Shown: positions 24,198 to 33,433 of the stretch, piece after piece
Layout of the letters: each line of letters starts with the position of its first letter
Numbering within the stretch: position 1 is the first letter of the stretch
Origin: Nitrospinaceae bacterium
GTDB lineage: Bacteria > Nitrospinota > Nitrospinia > Nitrospinales > Nitrospinaceae
Assembly (NCBI GenBank): GCA_029261395.1
Contig: JAJDBJ010000031.1
Span: forward strand, 1 to 36,555
DNA length: 36,555 nucleotides
Reading direction: 5' to 3'
Position numbers and translations under genes: made by a program
The notes under the pieces: generated by a model
Database searches by the model: none
What the model was told of the DNA's origin: nothing
Seen by the model: the letters and a program-made list of their open reading frames with translations, nothing else

Positions 24198-25505
24198 ATG
24201 AATAAAGAGGGCATTAAAATTCTTCTTGTTGAAGATGATGAGGATGATGCTTTCTTTATCAAGGATTTGATTGCCGAGAGAGAGCTCTATCCTCGACCGG
24301 TTATTAAGCACGCGCTTAATCCCCAATCCGCTCTGGATTTCCTTAACACCACATATTTTGATGTTTGCCTTTTCGATTTCCGTTTAGGTGAAATGGATGG
24401 CATCGACCTGCTTCGGATGGTCCGTCAAAAGGATATCGCCACTCCTATTATTTTCCTGACCAGTCAGGGAGATCAGGAGATTGCCGTGAAAGCCATGAAA
24501 AGCGGCGCTACAGACTACCGCACCAAGGGAAGCCTGACATCTGAATCCCTATTTCAATCCATTCGATTCGCCATTCAGCTCAGAAAAGAGGAAGAGCGCC
24601 GCCAGCAGGCGGAAGAGCAACTGAAAAAATATAACGAGGAATTAACTCGGGCCAATAGCGATTTGCAAGTTTCCATGAAGAAACTTCAAAACGCTCAGGA
24701 TCAGATTTTAAGATCTGAAAAGTTAGCCAGCATTGGACGTTTGGCGGCAGGGGTATGCCATGAACTCCTCAACCCACTGAATATCATTTCCGGCCATGTT
24801 CAGGCTCTGCTGTTGGAGCGAGAGCAAGACACGGAACTGAACCTGGATTTGGTATCGATCATGGAGGAAATTGGAAGAATCGAAAAAATTGTCGGCGGTC
24901 TTCTGAAGTTCTCCCGTAAAGAAGATATGGAGCTGACTTTTGTTGATATCAATGAGGAATTGGAGTCTGTTCTTTCCATTATGGAAAAGGACATGCAAAT
25001 CGACAATGTACATGTGATGCGTGAATTCAGCTCAGACCTGCCGCAGATCAAACTTGACGCCAATCGCATGCGCCAGGTATTTCTCAATCTAACCAACAAT
25101 GCACGCCACGCGATGGACCGAGGCGGCAACTTGACGGTGACTACAGAAACCTATGTCAAGAAGCAAAAACAAAACCGGCGTAAAACCGACCTTAATACGC
25201 CTCCAGATGCCATCCCTGTCATTCAGGAGCACTTTATACGAATCAAGTTTGCCGACACCGGAACCGGTATCAAAAATGAGGATATGGTAAAACTATTCGA
25301 TCCCTTTTTTACCACCAAACCAGAGGATCAGGGGACGGGGTTGGGTCTTTCCGTGTGTTACACCATTATAGAAAAACATTCCGGGACCATTGAAGTCGAA
25401 AGTAAATATGGAGAGGGAGCCACCTTCACCATTGATCTTCCGTGCACCACCCGCCGCGAAGACGATGAAAGCTCCATGATAAACAGCACCCGACACAGTT
25501 CTTAA
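24198..25505 (+). CDS. Soluble REC-histidine kinase (NtrB-like core)
   Basis: A 435-residue cytosolic protein. An N-terminal REC (LVEDDEDD, acceptor Asp60 in LFDFRLGEMDG) is followed by a coiled coil (about 130-172), a HisKA domain with His188 in GVCHELLNPLN and a HATPase domain (LTNNARHAM, ADTGTGI, GTGLGLSVCYTI). The receiver at the N-terminus means it takes its input from another phosphodonor, possibly the regulator encoded just upstream or one of the phosphorelays in the sensor locus (inference). The REC Lys position reads YRTKGSL, a common variant. The gene ends 11 nt from the stop of flgL on the opposite strand with no terminator between them. Confidence 0.92.
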   Translation: MNKEGIKILLVEDDEDDAFFIKDLIAERELYPRPVIKHALNPQSALDFLNTTYFDVCLFDFRLGEMDGIDLLRMVRQKDIATPIIFLTSQGDQEIAVKAMKSGATDYRTKGSLTSESLFQSIRFAIQLRKEEERRQQAEEQLKKYNEELTRANSDLQVSMKKLQNAQDQILRSEKLASIGRLAAGVCHELLNPLNIISGHVQALLLEREQDTELNLDLVSIMEEIGRIEKIVGGLLKFSRKEDMELTFVDINEELESVLSIMEKDMQIDNVHVMREFSSDLPQIKLDANRMRQVFLNLTNNARHAMDRGGNLTVTTETYVKKQKQNRRKTDLNTPPDAIPVIQEHFIRIKFADTGTGIKNEDMVKLFDPFFTTKPEDQGTGLGLSVCYTIIEKHSGTIEVESKYGEGATFTIDLPCTTRREDDESSMINSTRHSS

Positions 25506-25516
25506 TAAATTACAGG

Positions 25517-27034
25517 TTATCGCAGGAAATCCAGTAGGCTGGGTTGCAGAACCCGCGCTGAAGTGTTCAGAGTAGCCTCCAACGCCAGTTGCAAAGCGGC
25601 GACATCGGACGCATCCTTAACAAAATCCGAATCCTCCACTGCCGATAATTGAGCGGTTTCGCTCACCTCATTCGCACCATGACCGATTTCCAGTGTATCC
25701 ATAGTCCGTACCAGGGCTCCATATTCGGCCCGGGCAGAATGGACTGTATCCAACGCCGCATCCAGGTTTTCAAAAGAAGCCAGGATACCGGCACTATCAT
25801 TCCTTTCGAGGGCCTGCCTCAGGGTATCCAGCGCTGTAAAGACATTGCCGCCGCCGATTCCCAGGAGAGATGCGGTATTGCCTCCGGATACTTCGCTGAT
25901 CACGGCAGTGGTCGCCGAATTATTGGAAACAACTTGCAGGGCGTTGCCCTGACTGTTGATACTGGCTGTAACGTTAACCCCGGCACCATTGATTGCAGTC
26001 AATACATCTCCCACCGTCGTGGCGGCGCTCAAGTCAACCGTTGCCGAAAGGGAGCCATTCACAATATCAATCTGCCCCAACGTCAATCCACTGCCGCCGT
26101 TAAGATCCGAAATCAGGGTCGCAGTGGTCAATACTGGATTCAAATCGGATCCCGTGATATTTCCGTCATTTGTGCTTAGAATACCGAGGTCTTGCGCGGT
26201 AGTGCTACCGGATTCGGTAACGGTCAGGGATTGCAAAATAGTTCCACTGCTATCGGTGATCTGTAAACCTGTTTGGCTCGAATTCAAAGATGCTGTGAGA
26301 TTAGCACCCAGGTTAATGGCCGTAATGACATCGTTGACCGTATCTCCAGCAGCCACAGTGACAGTCGTAGTATTGCCAGCCCGGTCAGTAATATCGAAGG
26401 ACCCCAGGGCTACCCCGGCACCGCCATTCAAATCCGATAGCAGAGTGTTGACATTCAAAGCGGCATTCATATCGGTCCCGAAAACTCCAGATCCCGGACG
26501 GGTAATCGGAACTGTCAGAGTGGATCCCACTTCCACTTCAAGCGTATCGGAATTACCAGAATATATTGCACCCAGCCCGGAACCGTTGGCTTGATAAGGG
26601 GCGTTCAAGATATCTGTTCCACCAAAAATATAATGGCCTTTTACCTGAGTGTTCGCTTCCTGAATGGCCTGATCCAGGATGGATTGTATTTCCAACGCTG
26701 TAATGGCTCGCGTTTGCGCATCGCTGGCAGCACCCAGACTCCCCTGCGCCAGTTCCCTGGCACGCGTAATGCCCAGACCCACCGAATCCAACGCTGTATC
26801 GGCGGTATTCAGGAACAATCGGTTATTGTCTATATTTCTGCCGAATTGCTGGATCTGCGCGATAGAACTACGGAGCGATAACGTATCCTGCATTCCCAAA
26901 GGATCATCGGAAGGCTTATTGATTCTCTTTCCCGTCGCGATACGCTGGTTAGCTTCAAACAAATCTTCTGTGATACGAAATATATTCTGGAGCGCGTTGC
27001 TCTGTTGAATTTGATTGGTGATTCGCATTACCAT
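25517..27034 (-). CDS. flgL: Flagellar hook-filament junction protein FlgL (HAP3), enlarged
   Basis: 505 residues, against a little over 300 in E. coli. The N-terminal flagellin-like helices (MRITNQIQQ...NQRIATGKRINKPSDDP) and the C-terminal helix ending ARVLQPSLLDFLR are typical. The extra length comes from two flagellin IN-type repeats (about 193-262 and 302-370), each opening with T-L-[LI]-S-D-L-N-G-G-[AS]-G and containing a V-x-D-V-[IL]-T-A-I-N segment; such repeats occur in surface-exposed parts of FliD and flagellins. The ATG at 27034 has GGGAG 6 nt upstream. It is the last gene of the flgJ-N-K-L group. Confidence 0.93.
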   Translation of the reverse strand: MVMRITNQIQQSNALQNIFRITEDLFEANQRIATGKRINKPSDDPLGMQDTLSLRSSIAQIQQFGRNIDNNRLFLNTADTALDSVGLGITRARELAQGSLGAASDAQTRAITALEIQSILDQAIQEANTQVKGHYIFGGTDILNAPYQANGSGLGAIYSGNSDTLEVEVGSTLTVPITRPGSGVFGTDMNAALNVNTLLSDLNGGAGVALGSFDITDRAGNTTTVTVAAGDTVNDVITAINLGANLTASLNSSQTGLQITDSSGTILQSLTVTESGSTTAQDLGILSTNDGNITGSDLNPVLTTATLISDLNGGSGLTLGQIDIVNGSLSATVDLSAATTVGDVLTAINGAGVNVTASINSQGNALQVVSNNSATTAVISEVSGGNTASLLGIGGGNVFTALDTLRQALERNDSAGILASFENLDAALDTVHSARAEYGALVRTMDTLEIGHGANEVSETAQLSAVEDSDFVKDASDVAALQLALEATLNTSARVLQPSLLDFLR

Positions 27035-27071
27035 AACCGTCTCCCGCTCTTATTTGAAATTCAATATGAAC

Positions 27072-28745
27072 CTATATTCTTTGCAAGACGTCAAACATTT
27101 CCTCAATGACTGTTATCATCCGTGCCGATGCCGCATAGGCCTGCTGGAATTTAATTAAATTGACCATTTCTTCATCCAACGAAACACCTGAAATACTTTC
27201 GCGTTGGGAATTCAATTGAAGCATGACCCCTTCCTGCTGGCCCAGAATCGATTGAGAGGACCGGGACCCGGCTCCCAATCCGCTGACCATGGAATTATAA
27301 AAGTCATCAAAGGTTGAGGTTCCCGCCCCTGGAGTAAAGGCTCCCGAGCTGAATACCAGACTGTTCTGAATATTCGAAATATTCAATGCATTCTGGCCAT
27401 CTCCGGTGCCGGACAATCCAGCCGCAATTTTTGAGGTGTCATTCAGTACGGTGCTGGACAGGGCCATAGTCATCGCCGCATCTTCTGAAACTGAAATATT
27501 TACCGTGTCCCCGGCAACAGGTACACCTCCGGTGGTTATTGCCAAACCATTGGCGATATTAACGGTTCCGCCTACCGCTAACCCGGTCGCAACCGTTTGA
27601 TTCGTCGTTAAATTGAATACATCAAATGTTCCCGCTCCTGTGAACTGAATTTGAAACTTGTCAACTGTAACTGTCGATGGACTGGCATTGATCGCTGTGA
27701 CCGTGCCGGTTCCTGAATTTTGGCTCCCGATGCTAACCGTGGGAGTCAACGTTTCAAAAAACAAATTTCCTGAACTGCCATCAAGTCCCACACCCTGCAA
27801 ATGAACTGCATTGACTTGCTCCATCAATCCCGCCGCAAGGCGATCCAATTGATCAATAAGACCCAGCGTTTCCACGTCCCTCATATCGAGATAACCACGC
27901 ATTTCACCGCCTTGAATCTCTGCGGTTACATTGGTGGTGCCTCCCATGCCATCGTCCACCCGAATATCTTTAAAACCCCGATTATCCAGGTTGGCTGACG
28001 CGCTGAGATGAAACACCGTAGCGCCTGCCACCAACGGACTGCCACCGGAAAGGGTGAGCACCGTATTATTGTCATTGGTATCGATGAGCTGGACATCCAA
28101 CTTTTCAGATAGCTGTTTGATTAAAAGATCACGTTGGTCCCGCAGGTCATTTGCAAATGTATTGCCATTCTCAAGTTGAATAATGGACTGGTTTAATTTA
28201 GCAACCTCATCCAGCATACTGTTGATTTCCGTCACTTGCCCCGCAACAGCATCGTCCAGATTCATCCTCTGTTGGAGTAGCGATGAGCCCAACTGATTGA
28301 ACACTGTCGCTAGCGTTCCCGCTGCCGAAAGTACCGCATTGCGCGCTGACAAATTAGTCGGATTGGATGCAAGATCGTCAAAAGCCAGAAAAAACTCGCT
28401 CATTGCGTTATTGAGGCTGACTCCTGAGCTTTCATTGACAATTGTTTCCAGCCGCTGAAAGAAAGTATTTCGGATATCAAAATTACCCAACATACTGCTT
28501 TCGCCTAAAATCTGATTGAATAAAAACTGATCGAAATCGCGAGTTACGCTAGTCGCTCGAACTCCCGTACCTAAAAAGGCCAGGCCCACTCGACGTGGTC
28601 GATTAACTTCCAACGTCACTTCCTGACGAGAGAAGCCTTCGGTCTGAACATTAGAGATGTTGTGACCGACAACTTCAATCGCCGTCTGGTTGGTCTGCAA
28701 TCCTAATTTTGCCGTATTTAATACACTGAAGATATTTGCTGTCAT
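27072..28745 (-). CDS. flgK: Flagellar hook-associated protein FlgK (HAP1)
   Basis: 557 residues, a normal length. The N-terminal rod-family motif (NTAKLGLQTNQTAIEVVGHNISN) and the C-terminal FlgK/FlgE helix (LDEEMVNLIKFQQAYAASARMITVIEEMFDVL) are intact. It forms the first hook-filament junction layer after export by the flagellar type III system. The middle region is Thr/Val/Gly-rich and surface-type. It sits 32 nt after flgN, its export chaperone, and 37 nt before flgL, its junction partner. Confidence 0.96.
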   Translation of the reverse strand: MTANIFSVLNTAKLGLQTNQTAIEVVGHNISNVQTEGFSRQEVTLEVNRPRRVGLAFLGTGVRATSVTRDFDQFLFNQILGESSMLGNFDIRNTFFQRLETIVNESSGVSLNNAMSEFFLAFDDLASNPTNLSARNAVLSAAGTLATVFNQLGSSLLQQRMNLDDAVAGQVTEINSMLDEVAKLNQSIIQLENGNTFANDLRDQRDLLIKQLSEKLDVQLIDTNDNNTVLTLSGGSPLVAGATVFHLSASANLDNRGFKDIRVDDGMGGTTNVTAEIQGGEMRGYLDMRDVETLGLIDQLDRLAAGLMEQVNAVHLQGVGLDGSSGNLFFETLTPTVSIGSQNSGTGTVTAINASPSTVTVDKFQIQFTGAGTFDVFNLTTNQTVATGLAVGGTVNIANGLAITTGGVPVAGDTVNISVSEDAAMTMALSSTVLNDTSKIAAGLSGTGDGQNALNISNIQNSLVFSSGAFTPGAGTSTFDDFYNSMVSGLGAGSRSSQSILGQQEGVMLQLNSQRESISGVSLDEEMVNLIKFQQAYAASARMITVIEEMFDVLQRI

Positions 28746-28777
28746 AACTTACACCATCCGATTAAAGGCTCTTTGTT

Positions 28778-29278
28778 CTACGCATCTGTATTAACCACCC
28801 GACTTCCCATAGTCGGCTCACTTATTTGCCCGTTGGAATAATAAGGTGTATATGCCATGTCCAACTCGTACAACCATGACATGGACTTTTTCATTGCCAG
28901 GGATGACCTGTTGATCAATTGTTTATTTTCCATATTCATCTCATTGATTGTATGGATTTGCTCACGGATTCTTTCACGACATGTGGTCATTCGACTTGCC
29001 CATGGATTATCTTTTAATCCGATGACTGCCTTGAGGGTCACATCAGATTGAAGACGCTCGAATTTTGTGGCTAAAGTCTGAACAATCTCTTCCCTTTTAT
29101 GGTTTATCTCGTGGACTCTGGCTAACAATAATGATTTTCTTTCCAAAGCATCCTCCAGTTTCTCTCTGGAGTATTCGGAAATGCTGTCTCGCTCTTCTTT
29201 CATAACTCCTATAAGCTCATCGTATAAACTTATTTTTTGAACCAGAACTTCGTCCAATGTTTGGTATAGATCACTCAT
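28778..29278 (-). CDS. flgN: FlgN-type flagellar export chaperone
   Basis: A 166-residue, mostly helical and charged protein with the FlgN pattern: LDEVLVQKISLYDELIGVMKEERDSI at the N-terminus, a long coiled coil, and a C-terminal region with MENKQLINRSS. FlgN binds FlgK and FlgL before export. The reading frame overlaps the end of flgJ by 8 nt, indicating translational coupling. Sequence is divergent, as usual for this family, but the place between flgJ and flgK supports the call. Confidence 0.85.
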   Translation of the reverse strand: MSDLYQTLDEVLVQKISLYDELIGVMKEERDSISEYSREKLEDALERKSLLLARVHEINHKREEIVQTLATKFERLQSDVTLKAVIGLKDNPWASRMTTCRERIREQIHTINEMNMENKQLINRSSLAMKKSMSWLYELDMAYTPYYSNGQISEPTMGSRVVNTDA

Positions 29279-29741
29279 ATTGCTTGGCCCCTAGTAATTT
29301 ATTCGAACTTGTAGTTGGCGGGCTGGAAGCCTTATCCAGCCGGCTCAATTGGTAAAACAAACTATCTGCAAGACCGATCCCTTTATTCTTTGCCATTTCA
29401 CTTGCAATTTCCTCATCCATCATAGATTCATATTGCTGAAGAGAAAAACTATTCAATAAATCAGATTTATGAACGGTTTGCCTCATGGCTTTCAACATTT
29501 GATGAATCAGTATGGCTTCAAATTTCTTGGCCACTTCCATCAACTCTTTATCTTTATTATTGCGATCGGTGGAGGCATCCTGTTTCATTGAGAGCAACTC
29601 TGTCCCATTGGCTTGTTTACCCTCAAGACGATTCTGTGTCCCTGTCAATTGTCTGGCCTGGGACGCCAGTCCCTTCAAAGGAAACGACTTGCTCTGTTGA
29701 GCCAGAGAAGCACCAAAATTTAATGTGGAAATCGGTTCCAT
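29271..29741 (-). CDS. flgJ: FlgJ-like rod-binding protein (no muramidase domain)
   Basis: 156 residues. The segment about 65-140 (KKFEAILIHQMLKAMRQTV ... YESMMDEEIASEMAKNKGIGLADSLFYQL) is the rod-binding domain of FlgJ. The peptidoglycan hydrolase domain found in E. coli FlgJ is absent, which is common outside gamma- and betaproteobacteria; the wall-cutting enzyme must be elsewhere. Start ATG 29741; a GGAG lies about 12 nt upstream, which is far. A sigma-54-type promoter lies 55-70 nt upstream, making this the first gene of flgJ-N-K-L. Confidence 0.88.
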   Translation of the reverse strand: MEPISTLNFGASLAQQSKSFPLKGLASQARQLTGTQNRLEGKQANGTELLSMKQDASTDRNNKDKELMEVAKKFEAILIHQMLKAMRQTVHKSDLLNSFSLQQYESMMDEEIASEMAKNKGIGLADSLFYQLSRLDKASSPPTTSSNKLLGAKQYE

Positions 29742-29795
29742 TTAATTTATTCACTCCTGCGTTATGAGATTATCCACTCCAGCTATCTCTGAATT

Positions 29796-29811
29796 TGCAA
29801 GGGTGATGCCA
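29796..29811 (-). promoter_or_regulatory. Sigma-54 (-24/-12) promoter for flgJNKL
   Basis: On the minus strand TGGCATCACCCTTGCA has the sigma-54 layout: TGGCA at -24, TTGCA at -12, with GG and GC separated by exactly 10 nt. It would start transcription about 40 nt before the flgJ ATG. Sigma-54 control of hook and junction genes is known in many bacteria. Confidence 0.7.
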
Positions 29812-29944
29812 AACAGGGAGGCAAAGCGGGCCTCATAACTCTATGTATTATATGGCTTTAATGGCATCCGACCGGGTGGCAAATGTCATAGAGAACTCAA
29901 GAGGGGAAACAGGAAAATTTTGCCTAGCTTTGGGTAGGCACTTT

Positions 29945-29967
29945 CCTCCCGGTGATTGGACGGGAGG
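29945..29967 (-). terminator. Hairpin just after flgI (weak terminator or attenuator)
   Basis: A 7-bp GC-rich stem CCTCCCG/CGGGAGG with a 9-nt loop, 11 nt after the flgI stop. There is no T-run on the minus strand, so it is more likely a 3'-end stabiliser or partial terminator separating flgF-I from flgJ-L than a strong rho-independent terminator. Confidence 0.4.
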
Positions 29968-29978
29968 GAATCCCTAAA

Positions 29979-31097
29979 CTATATAATCTCCAGTTCCGCA
30001 TGCAGGGAGCCGGATGCCTTGATGGCTTGCAGAATGGAAATCAAATCTCTGGGTGTCACGCCTATGGCGTTCAGGGCATTGACCACTTCACCGATTCCAA
30101 CGCCTTTGGGTACGACTAAGAGTCGATCTTCTGACTCTTCCACAGTTATTTCGGTACGTGGTACTACCGTTGTTTGTCCGAGCGATAAAGGTGCGGGTTG
30201 CGATACTTCGGGCGACTCTGTTATCTGTACGAACAGATTTCCATGCGCCACTGCAACCGTTGAAATACGAACCTTCTCACCCATCACCACCGTTCCTGTT
30301 CTTTCATCAATGATTACTTTTGCCACGGTATCCGGTTCTACATCGAGAGTTTCTATTTTGGTCACAAATCCGGAGACGTTGTTAATATAAAACTTTGGAA
30401 CCTTGACCCGTATGGTTCTACCATCGACCGGCTCGGCAAAAACATCTTTCATTTTAAAATTGATAGCCTTGGCAATTCTTGAGCCTGTGGTAAAGTCGGT
30501 AGTCTTCAACGATAGTGAAATCTCTTTCTTGCTGTTAAAAAAGTCCGGGAGTTCTTTTTCAACTGTCGCTCCCCCTGTAATTCTGCCCACATTGGGATGA
30601 TTTTTCTGCACTCCCTGGGACGCGCCTTGAATTGAGAATCCTCCAATGGAAACAGGTCCCTGTGCTACCGCATAGGTAATGGAGTCCGTTCCCTTCACTG
30701 GCGTCATCAATAAGGTACCCCCCTGGAGACTGCGGGAATCACCTAATGAAGAGACCACCACATCAATCCGATCACCCTGGCGCGCAAACGCAGGCAACTC
30801 CGACGTTACCATTACAGTAGCCGCATTTTTAAATTGTAGCTGGTTTATCCGGTCCTGAGGAATAGTGACTCCTAATTTCTGGAGCATGTTGACCATTGTC
30901 TGGATGGAGAAGAAAACATTTGTGGCCTGGTCACCGGTATTGGCCAAGCCAATCACCAAACCAAATCCGATCAGTTTGTTGCCCCGCACTCCCTCTACAT
31001 TGACCAGATCCTTGATCCGCGCCGCCTCCGATATGGGCGTCCAACCTGTCATGGAAATAAAGATAGTGACCAATAGTATAGAAAGACTTTTCTGCAT
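29979..31097 (-). CDS. flgI: Flagellar P-ring protein FlgI
   Basis: 372 residues, family-normal. It has a Sec signal peptide (about 1-25, ending SEAARIKD), then the conserved opening RIKDLVNVEGVRGNKLIGFGLVIGL and the C-terminal LVVPKGVGIGEVVNALNAIGVTPRDLISILQAIKASGSLHAELEII. It forms the periplasmic P ring around the rod. The ATG at 31097 is chosen over an upstream in-frame start (31154) because GGAG precedes it and the signal peptide starts there. It follows flgH by 34 nt. Confidence 0.96.
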   Translation of the reverse strand: MQKSLSILLVTIFISMTGWTPISEAARIKDLVNVEGVRGNKLIGFGLVIGLANTGDQATNVFFSIQTMVNMLQKLGVTIPQDRINQLQFKNAATVMVTSELPAFARQGDRIDVVVSSLGDSRSLQGGTLLMTPVKGTDSITYAVAQGPVSIGGFSIQGASQGVQKNHPNVGRITGGATVEKELPDFFNSKKEISLSLKTTDFTTGSRIAKAINFKMKDVFAEPVDGRTIRVKVPKFYINNVSGFVTKIETLDVEPDTVAKVIIDERTGTVVMGEKVRISTVAVAHGNLFVQITESPEVSQPAPLSLGQTTVVPRTEITVEESEDRLLVVPKGVGIGEVVNALNAIGVTPRDLISILQAIKASGSLHAELEII

Positions 31098-31131
31098 TCC
31101 GGTATCTCCAATATATCTAATAAAACAATAT

Positions 31132-31845
31132 TTAAAAGGGCCATACCCAGGCAAAGAACCGCATCAACCAGCCCACATTCTGCTCATCAGAGATCACTCC
31201 TTTGCCGGTATAAATTATGTTTGCGTTGGCAATTTGCTGTGAGGAAATGGAATTGGCAAATCCAATATCCACCCTCCGTATTAAACCGGTAAGGACCATC
31301 ATTTGATCTTCATTATTCACGGTTACCGTGCGTCGGCCTTCTATACGAAAAACTCCATGAGGTAACTCCTCCTTAATTACCGCCGCCAAGGTACCTGTCA
31401 TGCTTCCGCCACGGGTCGTGGTTCCTGAGCCATTGGTCGACCTTGAGCTTTCAGCCTGCACTCTGGGATCAAAGGGATTCTTAAGTCCCAGGAAATTGCT
31501 CATCCCATAATCAGTGGGCAATCCCAGGACGGTACTGATCCCCAGATCAATTTGTGAATCTTTGCTAATCCCTGTAGTTGCGGAATTGGTAGACTCAAAG
31601 GCTTCTTCCAATTGAACCGTCACGATATCTCCTACCTGTTTGGCCTTGGTATCGGCAAACAAAAGGTTCTCCGAAGTCTCTCCCGGCCACAGGGATCCAT
31701 CCAATGGAATATATTTCTCTGTATCCTCAAATATAGGCTCCGTAAGTACTGTTTCCGACGAATTCCCTAAGTTCGTGCCGCCCGCGCATGAAACCAGCGA
31801 AACAACAACAAATGCGTATCCTAATATCTGAAAAATATTTTTCAT
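31132..31845 (-). CDS. flgH: Flagellar L-ring lipoprotein FlgH
   Basis: 237 residues. The lipoprotein signal ends with VSLVSC (lipid Cys at about 20) and is followed by the FlgH core: GSLWPG, DTKAKQVGDIVTVQL, the NPFDP region, IEGRRTVTVNNEDQMMVLTGLIRRVDI and the C-terminal IIYTGKGVISDEQNVGWLMRFFAWVWPF. It builds the outer-membrane L ring, which with flgI implies a Gram-negative, diderm envelope. It lies between flgA and flgI with short gaps. Confidence 0.96.
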   Translation of the reverse strand: MKNIFQILGYAFVVVSLVSCAGGTNLGNSSETVLTEPIFEDTEKYIPLDGSLWPGETSENLLFADTKAKQVGDIVTVQLEEAFESTNSATTGISKDSQIDLGISTVLGLPTDYGMSNFLGLKNPFDPRVQAESSRSTNGSGTTTRGGSMTGTLAAVIKEELPHGVFRIEGRRTVTVNNEDQMMVLTGLIRRVDIGFANSISSQQIANANIIYTGKGVISDEQNVGWLMRFFAWVWPF

Positions 31846-31862
31846 TAGCGATTAATACCGAC

Positions 31863-32606
31863 TTAGAAGTTAATCTCGATAGTCCGTGAATCTATAACTG
31901 TGCCCAAAATTATTTTTCTACTTTGGAGATTTTCAACCCTTACCGTATCATTTTTAAAACCGTTCTGGCGCATCACTCCCGGCGCCGTCACACGTAAAGA
32001 TCCTTTATTGGCAATGATAAGAATCCGGTCACCATTTTTCACCAGAGGTATTTTTTTCACCATATGCGTCAGTATTGTTTCGCCTTCCTCAAGGTTCCTT
32101 ATCAAACGATGGCCCACAATATCCGTCTCGTCAGATATTATATTTCTCAGGACTTGATCCGATTTCAATTGCGTTAATTCAACATCTCCCGGCTGTAGTA
32201 CATGGCCCATTTTTAATGAACGAATGGGACGATAAACATCATAAGTGATTTTGACATCCGCGTAGAGACGCAGTCTTTTTCGGGTCTCTCCCGACATCCT
32301 TACCATGCACATAAAGTAAACCCTTCCTATTCTTTTTTTGCGACCGGGCAACTTGCAATCTACCGTTACATTTCCCTGCGGAAGCAAGATATGATTCCCT
32401 TCATAGGTGATTTTCATACCTAAGCGATCTTTATTCCACTCCAGAGTATCCAACATATAATCTCGACCTATTTTTTCGATGTCCTCTACTTTCAACATTT
32501 GCCTTGCGGCCCATACCGTATTCCCAATTAAACCTAGCAATAGAACCATTGCCATTCCAATTAAGATAATTGAGTAGTTGGATTTAAATAATTTTTGAGT
32601 CTTCAT
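31863..32606 (-). CDS. flgA: Flagellar P-ring assembly chaperone FlgA
   Basis: 247 residues. An N-terminal signal/anchor (about 12-33, ending VWAARQ) is followed by the FlgA domains, including an SAF-type segment (SLKMGHVLQPGDVELTQLK ... GHRLIRNLEEGETILTHMVKKIPLVKNGDRI) and the C-terminal GSLRVTAPGVMRQNG and RKIILGTVIDSRTIEINF. FlgA helps FlgI assemble into the P ring in the periplasm. It starts only 3 nt after the flgG stop with no strong ribosome site, so translation is probably coupled. Confidence 0.94.
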   Translation of the reverse strand: MKTQKLFKSNYSIILIGMAMVLLLGLIGNTVWAARQMLKVEDIEKIGRDYMLDTLEWNKDRLGMKITYEGNHILLPQGNVTVDCKLPGRKKRIGRVYFMCMVRMSGETRKRLRLYADVKITYDVYRPIRSLKMGHVLQPGDVELTQLKSDQVLRNIISDETDIVGHRLIRNLEEGETILTHMVKKIPLVKNGDRILIIANKGSLRVTAPGVMRQNGFKNDTVRVENLQSRKIILGTVIDSRTIEINF

Positions 32607-32609
32607 AAT

Positions 32610-33398
32610 TTATCGTTTCAAGTTACTCGTTATTTGCAGCATTTCATCTGCTGTTTGAACTGTACGAGAATTGATTTCGTATGCTCGTTGCGCGGTAATT
32701 AAATTTACCATTTCTTCGACAACGCTGACGTTGGACAATTCCAAAAATCCCTGCGTCAGTGTTCCCCGGTCCTGCAATCCCGGGGTTCCTATAATCGGGG
32801 AACCTGAGGCCCCTGTTTGCAGGAATAAATTGTTTCCAACAGCTTGCAAACCCGCTTGATTTTGAAAAGTTGCTATTTGAAAAGTTCCAACGATGGCGGG
32901 AACCGTTGTCCCCGGCTGGGTGATGGATACGGTTCCCGTAGGCTCTATGGATATGTTTATTGCATTATTCGGGATTGTTATCGTGGGTTGTATTAACTCG
33001 CCTTCTGAAGTCACGAGTCGTCCCAACTGATCTAATTTAAATGTTCCTGCCCGGGTATAGGCAAAGTTCCCATTGGGTTGCAGAATCTGAAAGAACCCCT
33101 TGCCTTCAATAGCAATGTCCAGCGGATTTTGTGTTTGAGCGAAATCACCCTGCAGAAATATTTTCTGCACAGCTGCGGGCTTAACCCCTAGCCCCAGTTG
33201 GATTCCAGTTGGAATTTGATTTCCTGAATTAGAAAGTGTACCCATCAATTTTAAATTCTGGTACAGCAAGTCCTCAAAATCCGCGCGGCTTCTTTTAAAT
33301 CCTGCCGTATTTACGTTTGCCAGGTTGTTGGCGATTACGCTGACGTTCAGGTCTTGGGCTCGCATTCCGGTTGATGCGATATACAATGAGCGAAGCAT
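32610..33398 (-). CDS. flgG: Flagellar distal rod protein FlgG
   Basis: 262 residues, family-normal. The N-terminal rod motif ([47 protein letters not shown], in parts) and the C-terminal [35 protein letters not shown] are intact. It makes the distal rod on which the P and L rings sit. AAGGA lies 6 nt upstream of the ATG. It follows flgF by 35 nt and is coupled to flgA. Confidence 0.97.
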   Translation of the reverse strand: MLRSLYIASTGMRAQDLNVSVIANNLANVNTAGFKRSRADFEDLLYQNLKLMGTLSNSGNQIPTGIQLGLGVKPAAVQKIFLQGDFAQTQNPLDIAIEGKGFFQILQPNGNFAYTRAGTFKLDQLGRLVTSEGELIQPTITIPNNAINISIEPTGTVSITQPGTTVPAIVGTFQIATFQNQAGLQAVGNNLFLQTGASGSPIIGTPGLQDRGTLTQGFLELSNVSVVEEMVNLITAQRAYEINSRTVQTADEMLQITSNLKR

Positions 33399-33433
33399 AT
33401 TTTATCCTTTGGTGGTACTGCCTGTTATTCTCG

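Noticed and set aside
25956-26594. 212-codon plus-strand open frame opposite flgL
   Set aside because: flgL is continuous on the minus strand; the repetitive Val/Pro/Ser-rich translation mirrors the flagellin IN repeats.
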